Positions 41,710-52,810 are shown, numbered from the stretch's first letter. The stretch: 64,000 bases of DNA from Streptomyces huiliensis (GCF_020037025.1 NZ_JAIQLH010000063.1:1-64000); one strand, 5' to 3'. Translations and numbers: made by a program. The notes: generated by a model from the sequence alone, not told the origin.

Positions 41710-42532
41710 GAGCGCCGGGAGCGAGCCGGGGCGGGCCGGCCGGGTTCCCCGGGTGACCTCGCCCCGCGCCGCCGGCCCGGGAGGCTCTGCCCGGGCGGTC
41801 GGCCCCGGAGATCCTGCCCGCACGGCCGGCTCGGGGGACAGACCTGCGGATCGTCGTCGGCGTCCTCTCCCCGGACGCTCCGGAAGCCTCGCGACGGTGG
41901 CGAGCGGACGTCGTGGTGATCGGCGCCACGGCGTGAGGCGGAACCGGTGTCCTGCCCGTGGCGTGACCTCGATGGTGCGGACCCGGTCGCTCGTCGCCTC
42001 CGGCGTGGTCGTGGATCCCGACACTCTGCCGGGGCGAGTTCCTCTCGCTCGATGTGCGTGCGCGCACTGATGCTGGGAGCGCGTTCTCAGCCGTACGGTC
42101 GCGGACGCCATGCGGACCGCGCACTGCGAGGGCCGGTACGTCGGCGAGGAGACCACCGCCGATGCCCTCGCCGACGCCCTCGCCGACGCCCTCGCCGACG
42201 CCCTCGCCGACGCCCTCGGCGCGCGCCAAGAGGCGGGCCGTGAGCCGATCAGGCGGCGAGCCCGACGACCTTCCGGGCTCGCCGCGGCCGACTCCACCGG
42301 TGCCGGAGCCCGGGCCGCCGCGCAAAGCCGGTCCTGCCGGGCTGACGCACCCGGAGACCTCGCGGCGAGGGCCCCACTGGGACCCGCGGCCGTGTCACCT
42401 CTGCCCAACACCCAACACCCAACATCCATCGGCCGACAGCCACCATCACCATCCACAGGCGTTCGTACGATGATCTGCCGCCGTTTTCCACAGGCCTGGC
42501 GGCCCCCGACCGCCCTGCGGGACGCTCGGCGC
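41710..42532. other. Intergenic region after the lanthipeptide operon, with a 12-bp repeat
   Basis: No convincing gene in 823 bp. GACGCCCTCGCC-type 12-bp units repeat five times at 42161-42220. The frame is open into the DUF4192 gene from 42110 but has repetitive, non-protein-like content. Promoter of the DUF4192 gene and the downstream edge of the accessory block presumably lie here. Confidence 0.5.
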
Positions 42533-43942
42533 ATGGCCGATCACGACGAATCAGCGAGCTCTCCGCACTCGCCCGCCACCGACCGGGATCCGTGGGCACC
42601 CGAGCACGTCACCCTCCGCAGCCCGGCGGAACTGGCCGACGCGCTGCCCTACCTACTGGGCTACCACCCGAATGACAGCGTCGTCCTCATGGCCCTGTAC
42701 GGCGAGGACAGACGCTTCGGCGGCCGGCTGCGCCTGGGCATCCCGGCGCCCGACGACTGGCCGGACGTGTCCGACCAGCTCGCGGAGACGCTCGTCACCG
42801 CCTGTCTCAAGCGCGGCGCCCGGCCCGACGGGATCGTCGTCTACCTCTGCCAGGACCCAGCGGACGGCGAGACGTCCGCGGCCGTGATGGAACGGCTGCG
42901 CCCGTTCGCGCAGCGCCTGCGGATCGCCTGCGGCGCCCTGGACGTGCCCGTGATCGACGCGCTGTGCCTCTCGGACGGCCGCTTCTGGTCCTACTGCTGC
43001 TCCGACCTCCGCTGCTGCCCGCCCGAGGGCGCGCCCATGGCACTGCCCGGCACCACGGTCATGGCAGCGGCCGCCACCTACGCCGGCGTCCGCGTGCGCG
43101 GAACCCTGCGCGAGATGGAGGCCCGGCTGAGCCCGCGCGCCGGCCACTGGGCCGACGGGCAGCGGCGCGCCCTGGACGCCGCCACCGCCCGCCTGGTGCC
43201 GCGCTTCCTCGGCGGCGACCACGAGGCGGCGCGCCAGGAGACCGTGGACCTGGCGGAGCGGCTGTTCGAACGTTTCCACGCGACACCGGCCGGAGCGGAC
43301 GGGATCGAGTCCGACACCCGGGACGACGCGCTCCTGACGGAGGACGAGGCCGCCACGCTCGTCATCGGCCTCCAGGACCGCGTCGCCCGGGACCGCGCCG
43401 CCGAGTGGATGGAGGGCCCGCGCACCCAGGCGGTGCTACGCCTCTGGCGCGCCCTCGCCCGGCGGTGCGTCCCGCCGTACACGGAGCACGCCGCCGCCCC
43501 GCTGACCCTCGCCGGCTGGGTGGCCTGGTCCAGTGGCGAACAGGCCGAGGCGAGGGTCGCCCTCGGCCGCGCTCTGACCGCCGACCCCGACTACCTCTTC
43601 GCCCGACTCCTCCACCACGCCTGCAACGAGGGACTTGACCCGGAGACCCTGCGGGACTGCCTCCGCCAGGAGCGCGCCGAACGCGCCGAACGCGCCGAAC
43701 GCGCTGACCGCGCCGTCTGCGAGGCCGCCCGCGCGGCGGCCGAAGAGGGAACGCCGCACGAGCCACAGCCGTCCGCTCCCTCCACAGCAAAGACAGCCGC
43801 CCCACGGACACGCCGACGGAAGCCCTCCAACAACACCCCGCGCCCGAAACGCCCGGCCGACGCCCCTCCCACCAGCGGCCCCGCAGGCAAACCCCGCCCC
43901 CGACGACAGCCGACCCGCCGCGCCGCCCGCGACCGCCAGTGA
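42533..43942 (+). CDS. DUF4192 family protein
   Basis: 469 residues. The N-terminal domain has the DUF4192 hallmark VTLRSPAELADALPYLLGYH followed by PNDSVVLMAL, and LCLSDGRFWSYCCSDLRCCP. A C-terminal helical part (AGWVAWSSGEQAEARVALGRAL, a TPR-like signature) follows, then ~90 residues rich in Arg, Ala, Pro. Conserved in actinobacteria, function unknown. ATG 42533 chosen because DUF4192 proteins begin shortly before the VTLRSPAEL block. The 3' end of the gene runs into a degenerate repeat tract, so the C-terminus is probably variable. Confidence 0.82.
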   Translation: MADHDESASSPHSPATDRDPWAPEHVTLRSPAELADALPYLLGYHPNDSVVLMALYGEDRRFGGRLRLGIPAPDDWPDVSDQLAETLVTACLKRGARPDGIVVYLCQDPADGETSAAVMERLRPFAQRLRIACGALDVPVIDALCLSDGRFWSYCCSDLRCCPPEGAPMALPGTTVMAAAATYAGVRVRGTLREMEARLSPRAGHWADGQRRALDAATARLVPRFLGGDHEAARQETVDLAERLFERFHATPAGADGIESDTRDDALLTEDEAATLVIGLQDRVARDRAAEWMEGPRTQAVLRLWRALARRCVPPYTEHAAAPLTLAGWVAWSSGEQAEARVALGRALTADPDYLFARLLHHACNEGLDPETLRDCLRQERAERAERAERADRAVCEAARAAAEEGTPHEPQPSAPSTAKTAAPRTRRRKPSNNTPRPKRPADAPPTSGPAGKPRPRRQPTRRAARDRQ

Positions 43943-44600
43943 AGGCGGCACCGCGCGTCCGAAACGGCCGGTCGGTGCCTCCCGTCGACAGCCCCGCGGG
44001 ACAAGCCCCGGCCCCGACGGCAGCCGGCTCGCCGCGTATCCGCGACTGCCTGGGCCGCGGGGCCCTGGGCCAGGAACGGCCGCCCGATGCCCCTCCCGTC
44101 GGTGGCTCCGCGGGCACCCCGCCCCCGGCGACAGCCGGCCCGCCGCCCCACTCGCGACCGCCGGTGAAGGCGGCACCGCGCGTCCGAAACGGCATGGCGA
44201 CGCCCCTCCCGCCGGTGGTCTTGCGGTCAGACCCCGATTCGGCGGCATCCGGCTCGCTGCGCTGCCCGCGACTGCGGGTGACGGCGGGCCCGGGGGGGGC
44301 GAAGGGGTCGGCCGATACCCCTCCCGCTGGCGGCCCCTTGGGTAGACCCCGACCCCGCCCCCGACGGCAGCCGGTACACCCGCGCTACCCGCGACCGCCG
44401 GTGACGCCGGGCCGCGGGTCGGGAGCGGCCGACTGACGCCGCTCCCGCCGCCGGTCCCGTGGTCGGGCCCCGGGCCCTGGCGGCAGCCGACCCGCCGCCG
44501 CACCCGCGACCGCCGGCGACGCCGGGCCGGGCGTCCGATGCGTCCGACCGCCGCCGCTCCCGAGGCCAGCCCCCGGGTTCCGGCGGCAGCCGGCCCGCCG
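43901..44600 (+). repeat. Degenerate ~114-bp tandem repeat tract
   Basis: A landmark CGACGGCAGCCGG-like block recurs at 43901, 44015, 44126, 44240, 44362, 44478 and 44581 (spacing 103-122 bp). A second block, GAAGGCGGCACCGCGCGTCC, is identical at 43941 and 44166, and GCGACCGCCGGTGA-type blocks recur before most units. Seven decayed copies; the first lies in the 3' end of the DUF4192 gene. No plausible gene in 43943-44736. Confidence 0.8.
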
Positions 44601-44736
44601 CCGTGCCCCGCGACCGCCGGTGACTGCGGTCACATGCGCAGCGCCGTGACCTCGGCGGCTCCGCCGCCGTTCACCTGTGTGGCCCTCCTTTTCGTCCGAC
44701 GTCCCGGCCCGTGACCTCCCCAGGGAGCGCAGACCC

Positions 44737-46776
44737 GTGCAAGGCACCGCCGCCCATGCCCAGCCCGCTCCCCGCCCGGCCGTGCCCCGGCGCCCCGGCG
44801 ACGTACGCCCTCAGGGGCCGCGCCCGGTGCACACGGCGCTGATCTGCGTCGCCCTGCCCGCCCTCGCGATCTCCGAAGAGCACGGGCAGCTCACCGGCCA
44901 CGGCCTCGACGGGTTCTACCGCGACGGGCGCCGCCTGCTGGCCCGCTGCGTGCTCAGGGTGGACGGGGCCGAGCCGGTGCCCCTCCAGGGCCGGCTGGTC
45001 GACGCCGGCCGGGCACGGTTCGTGGCCACCCTCCGCACCGCGGCGGACGAGGGGCCGGATCCCGCCGTCACGGTGGAGCGCGTCCGGGACGCCGAGGGCG
45101 TCGAGCGGGTGACCCTGCGCAGCGCGGCCACCCGCGAGGCCCGGCTCCGGGTCGAGGTGTCCCTCGGGACCGACCTCGCGGACCTCGGCCTGATCGCCCA
45201 CGGCACCGCGGCACCCGAACTGCCCGCGGCCGTCCACGGCTCCGGCCTCCGGTGGACGGCACCCGGCCTGCACACGGTGGTGACCGCCGACCCGCCGCCG
45301 GACGACGCCCTGGCCTCGGCCGGACTGCTCTGCTGGGAGATACGGCTGCCGCCGGGCGGCACGCGCAGCGTCGAGCTGCGCGTCAGCCCCGAGGTCCCCG
45401 GCAGGCCCCGCCCGCCCGAAGCCCCCCGCGCCCGCACGCGCGCCGCGGCACCCTGGGGCGACGCCCAGGCGGAGGGCGACGATCCCCGGGCCGCCGCCCT
45501 CCTGGCCGGCAGCCTCGACGACCTCAGGGCCCTGCTCGTCCGCGACCCCAAGATCCCCGGGGACGTGCACGTGGCCGCCGGCGCCCCCTGGCGCTGCGGC
45601 GCACCCGCCCCCGCCGAGGCCCTGTGGGCCGCCCGGATGACCCTGCCGCTCGGCGTCCGGCTGGCCGCCGGAACCCTGCGTACCCTCGCGCGGGCCCAGC
45701 TCCCCGGCCCGGGCCCGGAGCGCGGCCGCATCCCCGGCGCCCTCCGGCACACCGGGGCGCACCTGCCGCCCGGCTGCACGGGGATCGAGGCCACACTGCT
45801 GTTCCCGACCGTCCTCGCGGAGGCCAGGCGCTGGGGCCTGCCGTCCCAGGAGGTCGAGCCACTGCTCCCGGCGGCCGAGCGCTGCCTGGCCTGGCTGCGC
45901 TCGGCCGCCGGCGACCGCGGCTACCTGGCGGATCCGGCGCCCGGCGGCCCTTACCGCTGCGAGGTGCAGGCCCACGCCCACCGGGCCGCCCTGCTGGGCG
46001 CCGACCTCCTCGCCGCGTACGGCCGCCCGGGAGCGGAGGAATGGCGCGCCTGGGCGGCCGACCTGCGCCGCCGCTTCCGCGAGGACTTCTGGGCCGACGA
46101 CCGCGGCGGCGGCCGGCCCGTGGCCGCTCTGGCACCGGACGGCGAACCCGTCCCGCACCTGGGCGGCGCCGCCGCCCACCTCCTCGACACCGGCCTGCTC
46201 GGGGAGGGCGAGTACGCCCCCGGCCTGCTGGACCGGGCCCGCACCGAACAGCTGGCCAGACTGCTGGGCAGCCCTGCCCTCGACTCCGGCTGGGGACTGC
46301 GCAGCCTGGGGACGAAGGAAGGCGGCCACAACCCCTTCGGCCACCGCGGCGGGGCCGTGCGCGTCCACGAGACGGCCGTCGCCGTCGCGGGCCTCGCCGC
46401 GGCCGGCTTCGAGAAGGAGGCGGGCTCCCTCGCCCGCGGCGTACTGGACGCCGCCGAGGCGTTCGCCCACCGGCTGCCCGAGATGTACGCGGGCGAGCAG
46501 CGCACCACCGGCAGTGCCCCACTGCCCCACCCGGCGGCCTGCCGCCCGGCGGCCGTCGCGGCGGCGGGCGCCGTCCACCTGCTGACGGCGTTCGCGGGGG
46601 TGCGGCCCGACGTCCCGGCGGGCGGTGTGACGGTCCGTCCGCCCGCTTCGGCGCCGCTGGGGGCACTGCGCTTCACCGGGCTGCGGGTGGCCGAGCAGCC
46701 GTTCGCCGTACGCGTCGGCCGGCTCGGCCTGGGCATGGTCGAGGAAGCCGCCGACGGACTCCAGCTGGGAGTGTGA
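44737..46776 (+). CDS. Glycogen debranching-like protein (amylo-alpha-1,6-glucosidase family)
   Basis: 679 residues from GTG 44737 (AGGGAG 8 nt upstream). Residues ~30-220 match the GDE N-terminal domain (ALPALAISEEHGQLTGHGLDGFYRDGRR in part). The C-terminal ~400 residues have the (alpha/alpha)6 toroid pattern (CTGIEATLLFPTVLAEARRW, YRCEVQAHAHRAALLGADLL, SGWGLRSLG, HETAVAVAGL). The usual catalytic Asp/Glu motifs are not obvious to me, so activity is uncertain. Conserved upstream of whiH-hrdB in streptomycetes as I recall. GTG 44827 is an alternative start. Confidence 0.75.
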   Translation: MQGTAAHAQPAPRPAVPRRPGDVRPQGPRPVHTALICVALPALAISEEHGQLTGHGLDGFYRDGRRLLARCVLRVDGAEPVPLQGRLVDAGRARFVATLRTAADEGPDPAVTVERVRDAEGVERVTLRSAATREARLRVEVSLGTDLADLGLIAHGTAAPELPAAVHGSGLRWTAPGLHTVVTADPPPDDALASAGLLCWEIRLPPGGTRSVELRVSPEVPGRPRPPEAPRARTRAAAPWGDAQAEGDDPRAAALLAGSLDDLRALLVRDPKIPGDVHVAAGAPWRCGAPAPAEALWAARMTLPLGVRLAAGTLRTLARAQLPGPGPERGRIPGALRHTGAHLPPGCTGIEATLLFPTVLAEARRWGLPSQEVEPLLPAAERCLAWLRSAAGDRGYLADPAPGGPYRCEVQAHAHRAALLGADLLAAYGRPGAEEWRAWAADLRRRFREDFWADDRGGGRPVAALAPDGEPVPHLGGAAAHLLDTGLLGEGEYAPGLLDRARTEQLARLLGSPALDSGWGLRSLGTKEGGHNPFGHRGGAVRVHETAVAVAGLAAAGFEKEAGSLARGVLDAAEAFAHRLPEMYAGEQRTTGSAPLPHPAACRPAAVAAAGAVHLLTAFAGVRPDVPAGGVTVRPPASAPLGALRFTGLRVAEQPFAVRVGRLGLGMVEEAADGLQLGV

Positions 46777-46856
46777 GCACCGTGCGCACCGTTCCTCCCC
46801 AGAGCCTCCGCGGCTCCGCACGCGGCACCGCGGCCGACGAGGGACAAGAACCTGTT

Positions 46857-46875
46857 TATCGTCAAGCAGACGACT
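46857..46875. promoter_or_regulatory. Candidate operator of the Nudix/NrtR-like regulator
   Basis: TCGTC-AAGCA-GACGA inverted repeat (46859-46873) within TTATCGTCAAGCAGACGACTA, just before the Nudix gene start at 46887. Similar in style to NrtR sites. Confidence 0.4.
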
Positions 46876-46886
46876 ATGATCGCGTC

Positions 46887-47648
46887 ATGCCCTACGACCC
46901 GTCGGCCTTCCCGCCCTTCGCCGTCACCGTCGACCTGGTCGTGCTCACCGTGCGGCGGCACTCCCTGTGCGCGCTGGCGGTGCGCCGCGGCGAGCCCCCC
47001 TTCCAGGGCCGGTGGGCGCTGCCCGGCGGATTCGTCCGGTCCGACGAGGACCTGGCGACGGCCGCGGCCCGCGAGCTGGCCGAGGAGACCGGGCTGCACG
47101 TCCTGCACGACCCCGCCTGCCCCGCCACGGCCAACGCGGCCCACCTCGAACAGCTCGCCACCTACGGCGACCCCAAGCGCGACCCGCGCATGCGCGTCGT
47201 CAGCGTGGCGCATCTGGCGCTCGCCCCCGACCTGCCCGCGCCCCGCGCCGGAGGCGACGCGCACAGCGTGCGCTGGGCCCCCGTCGAGGACCTGCTGGAC
47301 CGGGACGGCCACGCCCGGGACGGCGAGCAGGCCGCCCCGCTGGCTTTCGACCACGCCCGCATCCTCGCCGACGGAGTGGAACGTGCCCGCTCCAAGATCG
47401 AGTACTCGTCCCTCGCCACCGCCTTCTGCCCCCAGGAGTTCACCGTCGGGGAGCTGCGCCGGGTCTACGAGGCCGTCTGGGGCGTCGCCCTCGACCCGCG
47501 GAACTTCCACCGCAAGGTGACCGGCACCCCCGGTTTCCTGGTCCCCACCGGCGGGACGACGACCCGGCAGGGCGGCCGCCCCGCACAGCTCTTCCGCGCG
47601 GGCGGCGCCACCCTCCTCAACCCGCCCATGCTCCGCCCCGAGGCGTAG
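46887..47648 (+). CDS. Nudix-domain transcriptional regulator (NrtR-like)
   Basis: 253 residues. N-terminal Nudix fold with WALPGGFVRSDEDLATAAARELAEETGL; the Nudix box reads GGFV..ELAEETG, close to consensus. The C-terminal winged helix (PQEFTVGELRRVYEAVWG, DPRNFHRKV) is that of NrtR, in which the Nudix domain senses ADP-ribose or related nucleotides and the helix represses NAD-metabolism genes. Which genes it controls here is not shown; an inverted repeat just upstream suggests self-control. Confidence 0.85.
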   Translation: MPYDPSAFPPFAVTVDLVVLTVRRHSLCALAVRRGEPPFQGRWALPGGFVRSDEDLATAAARELAEETGLHVLHDPACPATANAAHLEQLATYGDPKRDPRMRVVSVAHLALAPDLPAPRAGGDAHSVRWAPVEDLLDRDGHARDGEQAAPLAFDHARILADGVERARSKIEYSSLATAFCPQEFTVGELRRVYEAVWGVALDPRNFHRKVTGTPGFLVPTGGTTTRQGGRPAQLFRAGGATLLNPPMLRPEA

Positions 47649-47804
47649 CCGCGCCCCGCTCCACGGGGGGCACGGACGGGACACGCCGCCGACCCCGCTA
47701 CGTAGCAAATAGGACATATCGGGTTACGGTGCTGCGGTACGCCCGTGCTCCCGCGCCTTCCTTCCCTTCCGCGCGGGACCGTCTCACGCCCCGCGAGGGA
47801 AGTC

Positions 47805-49568
47805 ATGATCCAGGCCATCGGACTGACCAGCGTCCCCCGCCGCAACCGGCCACCCGTCGTCGACGACCTGACCTTCGAGGCCCGCCCCGGGCGCGTGACC
47901 GTCCTGCTCGGGGAGGCCGGCGCCGGCAAGACCAGCACCCTGCGCCTCATGCTGCGGCTCGACCCCGGCCGCGGCGTCGCCCTGTTCCGCGGGCGCAGCC
48001 TCGACCGCGTCGCCCACCCGGTGCGCGAGGTCGGCGTGCTCCTCGGGGACGTTCCGGGCCACCCCGGCCGCACGGCCCGCGGCCACCTGCGCATGCTCGG
48101 CGCGGCGGCCGGGGTGCCCGCCGCCCGCGCCGACGAGGTGCTCGACGTCGTGGGCCTCAGCGGCCTGGCCGACCAGCGCATCGGGGACTTCTCCCGCGGC
48201 ATGGACCGCCGGCTGGGCGTCGCCGCCGCGCTCCTGGGCGACCCGCACACACTCGTCCTGGACGAGCCGACCGCCGGCCTCTCCCCCCGGGAGACCTCCT
48301 GGCTGCACGGGCTCCTCCGTGGCTACGCGGCCCAGGGCGGGGCCGTGCTCGTCACCTCGTCCTCGCCCGCGGAGGCGGCCCGCGTCGGCGACCAGGTCGT
48401 CACCATCCACCGCGGACGCCTCGTCGCCGACCAGGAGTCCGAGGTCTTCGCCCGGGCCCGCCTCAGACCGCGGGTCGCCGTCCGGTCGCCCTCGGCGGCG
48501 CGGCTCGCGCACATCATCTCCGCGGAGGCGGAAGCGGCCTCCCCGCCGTCCGAGGCCCCGCCCGTGGAGGTCGTCCACGAGGGCGGCGGCGCGCTCGCCG
48601 TCTACGGCAGCACCTGCGCCGCCGTGGGGGAGACCGCCTTCCGGCACGGGATCCTCGTGCACCGGCTCGCCGAGGAGGTGGAGGCCGGGCCCGTCCCCCC
48701 GCTGCAGCGCGCCGACGGCCGCCGCCCGGCCGACGCCGCGCCCATCCCTGGGCGCGACGCGCCCGAGGGGTCACTCTCCCGCGTCCAGCCGCCCCTGCCC
48801 ACGCCCGGCCCGGCCTGGCCGCTCCGCTACGAGTTCCACCGCTTCGCCGGCGTGCGCACCGGCTGGGTCACGGCGGCCGCCGCCCTCCTGCTCTCCCTGC
48901 TCGCCGCGGTCCTGCTGGCCCGGGCCGGAGCGGCCGAGCCCGGTCTGCTCGCCGGGTGGCCCGCGCCGCTCCCGCTGCCGCCGGCCGCGCTCGGCGCGGG
49001 GGTGCTGGGCGCGCTCGCCTTCGGGCAGGAGTACCGCTACCCGGCCCTGGCGCCGGACGCGGGCGCCGTCCCCCGGCGACTGGCGCTGCTGGGCGGCAAG
49101 CTGGCGGCCACCGCCCTCGCCGCGCTGCTGCTCGCCCTCTCCACGGTGGCCCTGGACGCCGCGGTGGTGCGGCTCCTCTTCGGGGAGGCCGTGCCGCTCC
49201 TCCCCGAGGCCTGGCCCGTCGCGCTCGCCGGGTGGCTCGCCCTCGTCCTCGGCTGCGCGTGGGCCGGGCTGCTCGCCGCGGGCCTGTTCCGGTCCACGCT
49301 CCTGGGGCTCGTCGCGGTGCTGGTGGTCCCGACGCTGGTGGTCCCGGTGGTGAGCGCCGTGCTCGCCCGTCCCGCGGCCCGGTCGCTGGCCGGGCTGCCC
49401 GAGCGGCTCCGCGCCACGGCTCCGCTCCAGTGGCCGGCCGGCCTGGACGAGGGTGTCTCGACGGCCCTGCGGCTGGTCTCCCAGCCCGTCGGGTGGGCGC
49501 TCGTGCTGTCCCTGACCGGACTGCTCGGCGCCTACGTCCTCACGGTGCTGCGCGGGAGGCCGCGGTGA
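47805..49568 (+). CDS. ABC transporter, ATPase fused to a membrane domain
   Basis: 587 residues. The N-terminal ATPase has Walker A GEAGAGKTS, signature FSRGMDRRLG, Walker B HTLVLDEPTAGLS. A low-complexity linker (~residues 235-345) is followed by about six hydrophobic segments (VTAAAALLLSLLAAVLLARA, LVAVLVVPTLVVPVVSAVLA). This resembles ABC-2 type half transporters in single-polypeptide form. ATG 47805 chosen for the GAGGGAAG site. Stands upstream of whiH; substrate unknown. Confidence 0.83.
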   Translation: MIQAIGLTSVPRRNRPPVVDDLTFEARPGRVTVLLGEAGAGKTSTLRLMLRLDPGRGVALFRGRSLDRVAHPVREVGVLLGDVPGHPGRTARGHLRMLGAAAGVPAARADEVLDVVGLSGLADQRIGDFSRGMDRRLGVAAALLGDPHTLVLDEPTAGLSPRETSWLHGLLRGYAAQGGAVLVTSSSPAEAARVGDQVVTIHRGRLVADQESEVFARARLRPRVAVRSPSAARLAHIISAEAEAASPPSEAPPVEVVHEGGGALAVYGSTCAAVGETAFRHGILVHRLAEEVEAGPVPPLQRADGRRPADAAPIPGRDAPEGSLSRVQPPLPTPGPAWPLRYEFHRFAGVRTGWVTAAAALLLSLLAAVLLARAGAAEPGLLAGWPAPLPLPPAALGAGVLGALAFGQEYRYPALAPDAGAVPRRLALLGGKLAATALAALLLALSTVALDAAVVRLLFGEAVPLLPEAWPVALAGWLALVLGCAWAGLLAAGLFRSTLLGLVAVLVVPTLVVPVVSAVLARPAARSLAGLPERLRATAPLQWPAGLDEGVSTALRLVSQPVGWALVLSLTGLLGAYVLTVLRGRPR

Positions 49569-49850
49569 GGTCTGTGCTAGGGCCGCGCCGGGCCCGGGGG
49601 AGTCGGCTCCCGGCGCCGAGGGGTACGGAGCGTGACCACCGGCCGGCCGTGCCCGCGGGAAACGCGGACGTCATCGGCGGGCGCCGGCCCTCGGGCGTCC
49701 ATGGGGAGAGACCCTACGACACGCTCCGGAATCGGCCCTCTATAGCTGTCCGTACGCGCCCGACCTCGAAGAGTGCCCAATTCTGTCCGTTTGGACGTCA
49801 ATTGTGAGGTAATGGGCGATCACCCTTTCGTGTGCTTTTCACCAAAGACC

Positions 49851-49878
49851 TCAAGGCCCGTCGGCCCGTCGCCGACAA
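49851..49878 (+). promoter_or_regulatory. Possible sigma-WhiG promoter for whiH
   Basis: TCAA (49851-49854), 16 bp, GCCGACAA (49871-49878) resembles the WhiG consensus TAAA-N15-GCCGATAA. The start site would then be almost at the GTG start, so either the transcript is nearly leaderless or translation starts at ATG 49907. The rest of 49569-49850 holds no gene. Confidence 0.3.
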
Positions 49879-49885
49879 AGGAAGC

Positions 49886-50770
49886 GTGAGTACCCTTGCG
49901 CACACCATGATGACCGCGGCTCGCCCCGCCGACTCCGGCCTGACGGGCCCGGGCGAGCTCGACCGCTACTCCTACGCGGAGGCCCCCGGGGCCGACCGCG
50001 GTTCCGCGCACGCCTGGGACGGCGACGCGGAGCTCGGCCGCGCCGGCCGCCGGGCGGCCGGCAGCCGGGGCCGCGGGCTGCACGGCCAGCTCGTTCAGCA
50101 GCTGGGACAGATGATCGTCTCCGGCGACCTGGGAGCCGACCGTCCGCTCGTCCCGGAGGAGATCGGCCAGCGCTTCGAAGTCTCCCGCACCGTCGTCCGG
50201 GAGTCGCTGCGCGTCCTCGAGGCCAAAGGTCTGGTCAGCGCCCGCCCCAACGTCGGCACCAGGGTCCGTCCGGTCAGTGACTGGAACCTCCTCGACCCGG
50301 ACATCATCGAGTGGCGGGCCTTCGGGCCCCAGCGCGACGACCAGCGCCGGGAGCTCTGCGAGCTCCGCTGGATCATCGAACCGCTGGCCGCACGGCTCGC
50401 CGCAGGACACGGCCGCGAGGACGTACAGCAGCGCCTCGCCGACATGGCCGAGATCATGGGGCACGCCCTGGCCCAGGGTGACTCGCTCACCTTCTCCCGC
50501 GCCGACGCCGAGTTCCACACCCTGCTGCTCCAGGTCGCGGGCAACCGCATGCTGGAGCACCTGTCGGGCATCGTGTCGGCGGCCCTGCACGTCTCCGGTG
50601 CCTCGGCCGGCGGCTGCGACCGCCCCACGGACGCGGGCGTCGGCCACCACCTCCGGATCGTCGACGCCGTCGGCGCGGGCGACGCGGGCGCGGCGGAGTC
50701 CGCCATGCGCCAGCTGCTCGTCTCGCACCCGGAAGTCGAGCGGGCCGTGCCCGCGCCGCGCGAGCACTGA
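49886..50770 (+). CDS. whiH: Sporulation regulator WhiH (GntR/FadR family)
   Basis: 294 residues. Winged helix at ~residues 70-140 (HGQLVQQLGQMIVSGDL, LVPEEIGQRFEVSRTVVRES, LRVLEAKGLVSARPNVGTRV) and a FadR-type all-helical ligand domain (LRWIIEPLAARLAAG, DAEFHTLLLQVAGNRMLEHL). WhiH is needed for septation of aerial hyphae in S. coelicolor and lies directly upstream of hrdB there, as here. GTG 49886 has AAGGAAG ~5 nt upstream. Identification rests on sequence type plus position. Confidence 0.88.
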   Translation: MSTLAHTMMTAARPADSGLTGPGELDRYSYAEAPGADRGSAHAWDGDAELGRAGRRAAGSRGRGLHGQLVQQLGQMIVSGDLGADRPLVPEEIGQRFEVSRTVVRESLRVLEAKGLVSARPNVGTRVRPVSDWNLLDPDIIEWRAFGPQRDDQRRELCELRWIIEPLAARLAAGHGREDVQQRLADMAEIMGHALAQGDSLTFSRADAEFHTLLLQVAGNRMLEHLSGIVSAALHVSGASAGGCDRPTDAGVGHHLRIVDAVGAGDAGAAESAMRQLLVSHPEVERAVPAPREH

Positions 50771-51192
50771 TTCGCGGGAACGGGCCGTACGGACAGGGAG
50801 AGATGCGCGCGGGACAGTTCGTCCGCCCCGCGCGTTCGGCCGCGCGCGGAATCGCAGAGCCGCGCGGGGCGTCCCGTACGGGCGCGTGCGAGAGGAAAAG
50901 CGCCGCCGGTCTTGGGTCAAGCTGCACGGGAGCGCAGTGTTCCGCCCTGGTCTGTGGCATTTCGCACCCTTATGGGGTGTGACTCGGGCCACGGGGATTG
51001 GGCGTAACGCTCTCTGAGGCAGCGCGATGACTAAAGAGGTGGTGGCCGCGGAGGGAATACAGGTCTCGAACGAGGCGCTGTGTTGCACCGCACTATCGCC
51101 CGCGCCGTCGGTTCATCCTTGCCGGCGGTCGTCGGCTCCGATCCCCAGTGGATGGAGCCGGAAGCCGTTTCCATCGTTCCGAGAGGTTGTTC
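50771..51192 (+). other. 422-bp leader/promoter region of hrdB
   Basis: No gene seen. Contains GGGCGTAACGC near 51000 and GGAAT at 51054, elements that might belong to multiple hrdB promoters, but I could not fit a sigma-R type GGAAT-N18-GTT. Confidence 0.4.
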
Positions 51193-52743
<1,551 letters not shown>

Positions 52744-52776
52744 TCCGCGGGCGACGCCCCGGCGGCGTCCCGGTCA

Positions 52777-52810
52777 AGGGCCCGGCCCCTCTTCGGAGGT
52801 GCCGGGCCCT
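52777..52810 (+). terminator. hrdB terminator with UUCG tetraloop
   Basis: AGGGCCCGGC / GCCGGGCCCT outer stem, inner CCTC-TTCG-GAGG stem-loop, 34 bp after the hrdB stop. Confidence 0.95.

Noticed and set aside
42110..42532. Extended N-terminus of the DUF4192 protein
   Set aside because: Would consist of an ADAL repeat and Arg/Ala-rich sequence without an RBS; family proteins start near the VTLRSPAEL motif.
51054..51084. Sigma-R type hrdB promoter
   Set aside because: GGAAT is present but the next GTT is 23 nt away, not 18-19.
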